From contig JAUIHS010000007.1 in the NCBI GenBank assembly GCA_030432255.1, positions 124,001-188,000 of the forward strand: 64,000 nucleotides of DNA. The letters are read 5' to 3'. Of the stretch, positions 62,581 through 64,000 are shown piece by piece; the stretch's first letter is position 1; each line of letters starts with the position of its first letter. The DNA comes from Phycisphaerae bacterium. GTDB lineage: Bacteria > Planctomycetota > Phycisphaerae > Phycisphaerales > UBA1924. The notes under the pieces were generated by a model. The model ran no database searches. It was not told the origin of the DNA and was given only the letters and a program-made list of their open reading frames with translations. Position numbers and translations under genes: made by a program.

Positions 62581-62708
62581 ACCTGTTCGACTCCGATGAC
62601 TCCAGGCATTCTAAGGTCACTTCGGCGTCGGGTGGCAGTCGCCAATGACCGGCAGGAGGTGATCACTCGTCGTACCCGAGTTCATCGGCGAGTTGATAGG
62701 GATACTTG

Positions 62709-63164
62709 CTATCGCCTCCGCCGCCTGCCGGCAGTCGCTGTGAGTCCGATGGCCAGGAGTGCGGCGGTTCCGGGTGTCGGCGTGGGGGCGCCCCCGGAGT
62801 TTCCGTACTTCGGCTTCTCGTCCCAGGTGGGCTTGTCGTCGACCGGCGGGGCATTGAACGTATCACCGAGGGGATTCCCGATCACGGGGCGATCACCCGG
62901 TTTCTGGGGGCCGAAATTGATGATGTCGAAGCAGAGGCGCACCTTCTCGGGGACGTCGCCATGCCCGACATAAAGGTCGAGGCCCGCCTTGGTATCAATG
63001 GCTGTTGGGCCGGTGACTGGCTTCAGTGCTGAAATGGGACCTGAATCGTACCGGGCGGTACCGGGTCCACCGGCGATCGCCTGGCCGCAGACCAGAAGTG
63101 CTCCGCACCCTGGGACAGCGAGTCGAATCAGGTTCTTCGCACACCCTTGCGTCAATGGGATCAT
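62709..63164 (-). CDS. Small secreted protein with PEP-CTERM-like tail
   Basis: A 151-residue exported protein: signal segment (about 12-31), a short acidic-polar body (AIDTKAGLDLYVGHGDVPEK, CFDIINFGPQKPGDRP), and the C-terminal tail PTPTPGTAALLAIGLTATAGRRRRR. That tail matches the short Arg-cluster signal of the gene at 43569. No family recognised for the body. Confidence 0.78.
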   Translation of the reverse strand: MIPLTQGCAKNLIRLAVPGCGALLVCGQAIAGGPGTARYDSGPISALKPVTGPTAIDTKAGLDLYVGHGDVPEKVRLCFDIINFGPQKPGDRPVIGNPLGDTFNAPPVDDKPTWDEKPKYGNSGGAPTPTPGTAALLAIGLTATAGRRRRR

Positions 63165-63176
63165 GCTCCCTGCTCC

Positions 63177-64000
63177 TCATTGATTCTGGACGATGTGGGA
63201 CGAATCAAGGATCTTCCATCCCACAGACCTGAAGGTTGGGAAGCGGCTGATCATGGCCGCAATGAGTGCCTGGTCAACGTGGTCAATCGGCTCCTCACGA
63301 GTCGGAGTTGAGAACTGGCCGACCTGTTCCAGTTCCGCGTACTGAATCGAGAACGCGCGCTCGCGGATGGACCAGTTGTCCCTGATGTCCGCGAAACGGA
63401 GTGCGCGGCACGTGAATGTACGGATCGCGTCGCGGCGGTCCGGTCCCTCAACGTGTCGCCGGATGATGTTGCAGGCGAAGATCGCCCACCATCCGAAACT
63501 CTCGATCCAGTCTCCGGTGTAGTCAGCGTTATCGCCGACCTGATTCAGCCGATCCTCAAAGTCTCTGATCGCTGCGGTCGCGTCACGGCGACCAAGTTCG
63601 ACTTCGACTTCGAGCAGCCCCCCCTCGCACGTATGTGCGATCCCTGCGAGACGTTCTTCCCCGAGTTCCTCAGCGAGTGCCTTGTTGAGTTGCGCGGCGA
63701 TCGTGAGGTCCTCGAATGCACGTGCGGCGTGTGATTCCTTCTGTTCGGGGTGATGCGTAATCATCCGGCGATGGGTGTTGCCGCGAACATAGAGAATGAA
63801 TGCCTGTCGTTTCCTATCCGGGATGGATTCGGGCGTGTTGACTTCGAACCATCGAGCGAGGGAGTCCGCCATGGCGACCGCCGGGAAGAGGTCCCAGAGT
63901 GAATACATGGCGCTCGCGAGGTTGCCCTGCAGGTTCCTGCGCAGGCTTGGCGTGATGGGCGTGATCTGGAGTCCCTTGCGGAAGACATCAGCCGCCTCGA
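63177..64000 (-). CDS. TPR-like protein, 5' end outside window
   Basis: The reading frame stays open through base 64000, so the gene is longer at its N-terminal end; 274 codons plus the stop are visible. Helical repeats are suggested by DVFRKGLQITPITPSLRRNL and the following AFEDLTIAAQLNKALAEELG and IRTFTCRALRFADIRDNW stretches, resembling tetratricopeptide arrays. No enzyme motif was seen. It ends 12 nt before the small PEP-CTERM-like gene on the same strand. Confidence 0.65.
   Translation of the reverse strand, partial: EAADVFRKGLQITPITPSLRRNLQGNLASAMYSLWDLFPAVAMADSLARWFEVNTPESIPDRKRQAFILYVRGNTHRRMITHHPEQKESHAARAFEDLTIAAQLNKALAEELGEERLAGIAHTCEGGLLEVEVELGRRDATAAIRDFEDRLNQVGDNADYTGDWIESFGWWAIFACNIIRRHVEGPDRRDAIRTFTCRALRFADIRDNWSIRERAFSIQYAELEQVGQFSTPTREEPIDHVDQALIAAMISRFPTFRSVGWKILDSSHIVQNQ

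Noticed and set aside
62663..62866. Minus-strand ORF ending SKYPYQLADELGYDE, possibly an alternative C-terminus of the small PEP-CTERM-like protein
   Set aside because: The main frame ends with a sensible RRRRR tail and stop; this frame's upstream part is low-complexity shadow sequence.

Overview
The window is GC-rich bacterial DNA, most likely from a planctomycete of the class Phycisphaerae. This is an inference from protein features: dockerin-like GDxDxxG tails on secreted proteins (3' ends of the genes at 1251 and 44484), short PEP-CTERM-like tails (VPAPG/PTPG followed by a hydrophobic stretch and RRRR), a DUF1559-like pseudopilin at 50120, tandem tricorn-type proteases with acidic linkers, and a cell-wall gene run (murC-murB-ddl) that ends in a very divergent FtsQ-like gene with no ftsA or ftsZ behind it. 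lpxI and numerous lipoproteins point to a diderm envelope. I found no rRNA, tRNA, CRISPR array, insertion sequence or phage module. Genes are densely packed, often with ATGA or TGATG overlaps.

Layout. 1-15.3 kb, nearly all on the minus strand: a secreted alpha-amylase (3' end outside the window), a sulfatase lipoprotein with a dockerin-like tail, two large tricorn-type S41 proteases, a modABC molybdate transporter with overlapping genes, and a two-module surface protein with a long Asp/Glu-rich linker. 15.4-19.2 kb, plus strand: pdhA-pdhB-pdhC (pyruvate dehydrogenase E1alpha, E1beta, E2), preceded by a sigma70-like promoter and a near-perfect CG-centred palindrome of LacI/GalR type. A related palindrome lies upstream of the amylase. 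19.3-23.3 kb, minus strand: a membrane-organisation operon made of a ClpP-class NfeD protease, a short NfeD, an unrecognised two-TM protein and floA. 23.4-29.7 kb: fluC/crcB, a Nudix hydrolase, then murC-murB-ddl-ftsQ-like and a six-TM protein, closed by a strong hairpin terminator before greA.

30-43.5 kb: an orphan VWA protein; an M24 peptidase-accB-accC operon; a proline-rich anchored protein; an iron-complex-type ABC permease and ATPase without a binding protein; a TPR-sulfotransferase; a LOG-lpxI-(TlyA without S4) operon; a yeast-type cytosine deaminase; and a SpoIIE-type phosphatase coupled to a YkgJ-like protein. 43.5-49 kb: two secreted surface proteins, a phosphoesterase, and an islet (about 46.3-48.95 kb) of small unrecognised genes with visibly lower GC. 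49-64 kb: obgE, a pseudopilin, elbB, a FlgI-like lipoprotein with no flagellar neighbours, smc with an acidic insertion in its head, an isocitrate-dehydrogenase-type enzyme with an alpha/beta hydrolase, an aldo/keto reductase, an FAD oxidoreductase, a LysM protein, a small PEP-CTERM-like protein and a partial TPR-like gene.

The items most worth a second look are the paired LacI-type operators on starch and pyruvate genes, the NfeD/FloA operon with its extra protein, the FlgI-like lipoprotein preceded by an 11-bp-phased direct repeat, the low-GC islet, the reduced dcw cluster, and a dispersed pyrimidine-rich intergenic repeat that runs into or abuts stop codons.
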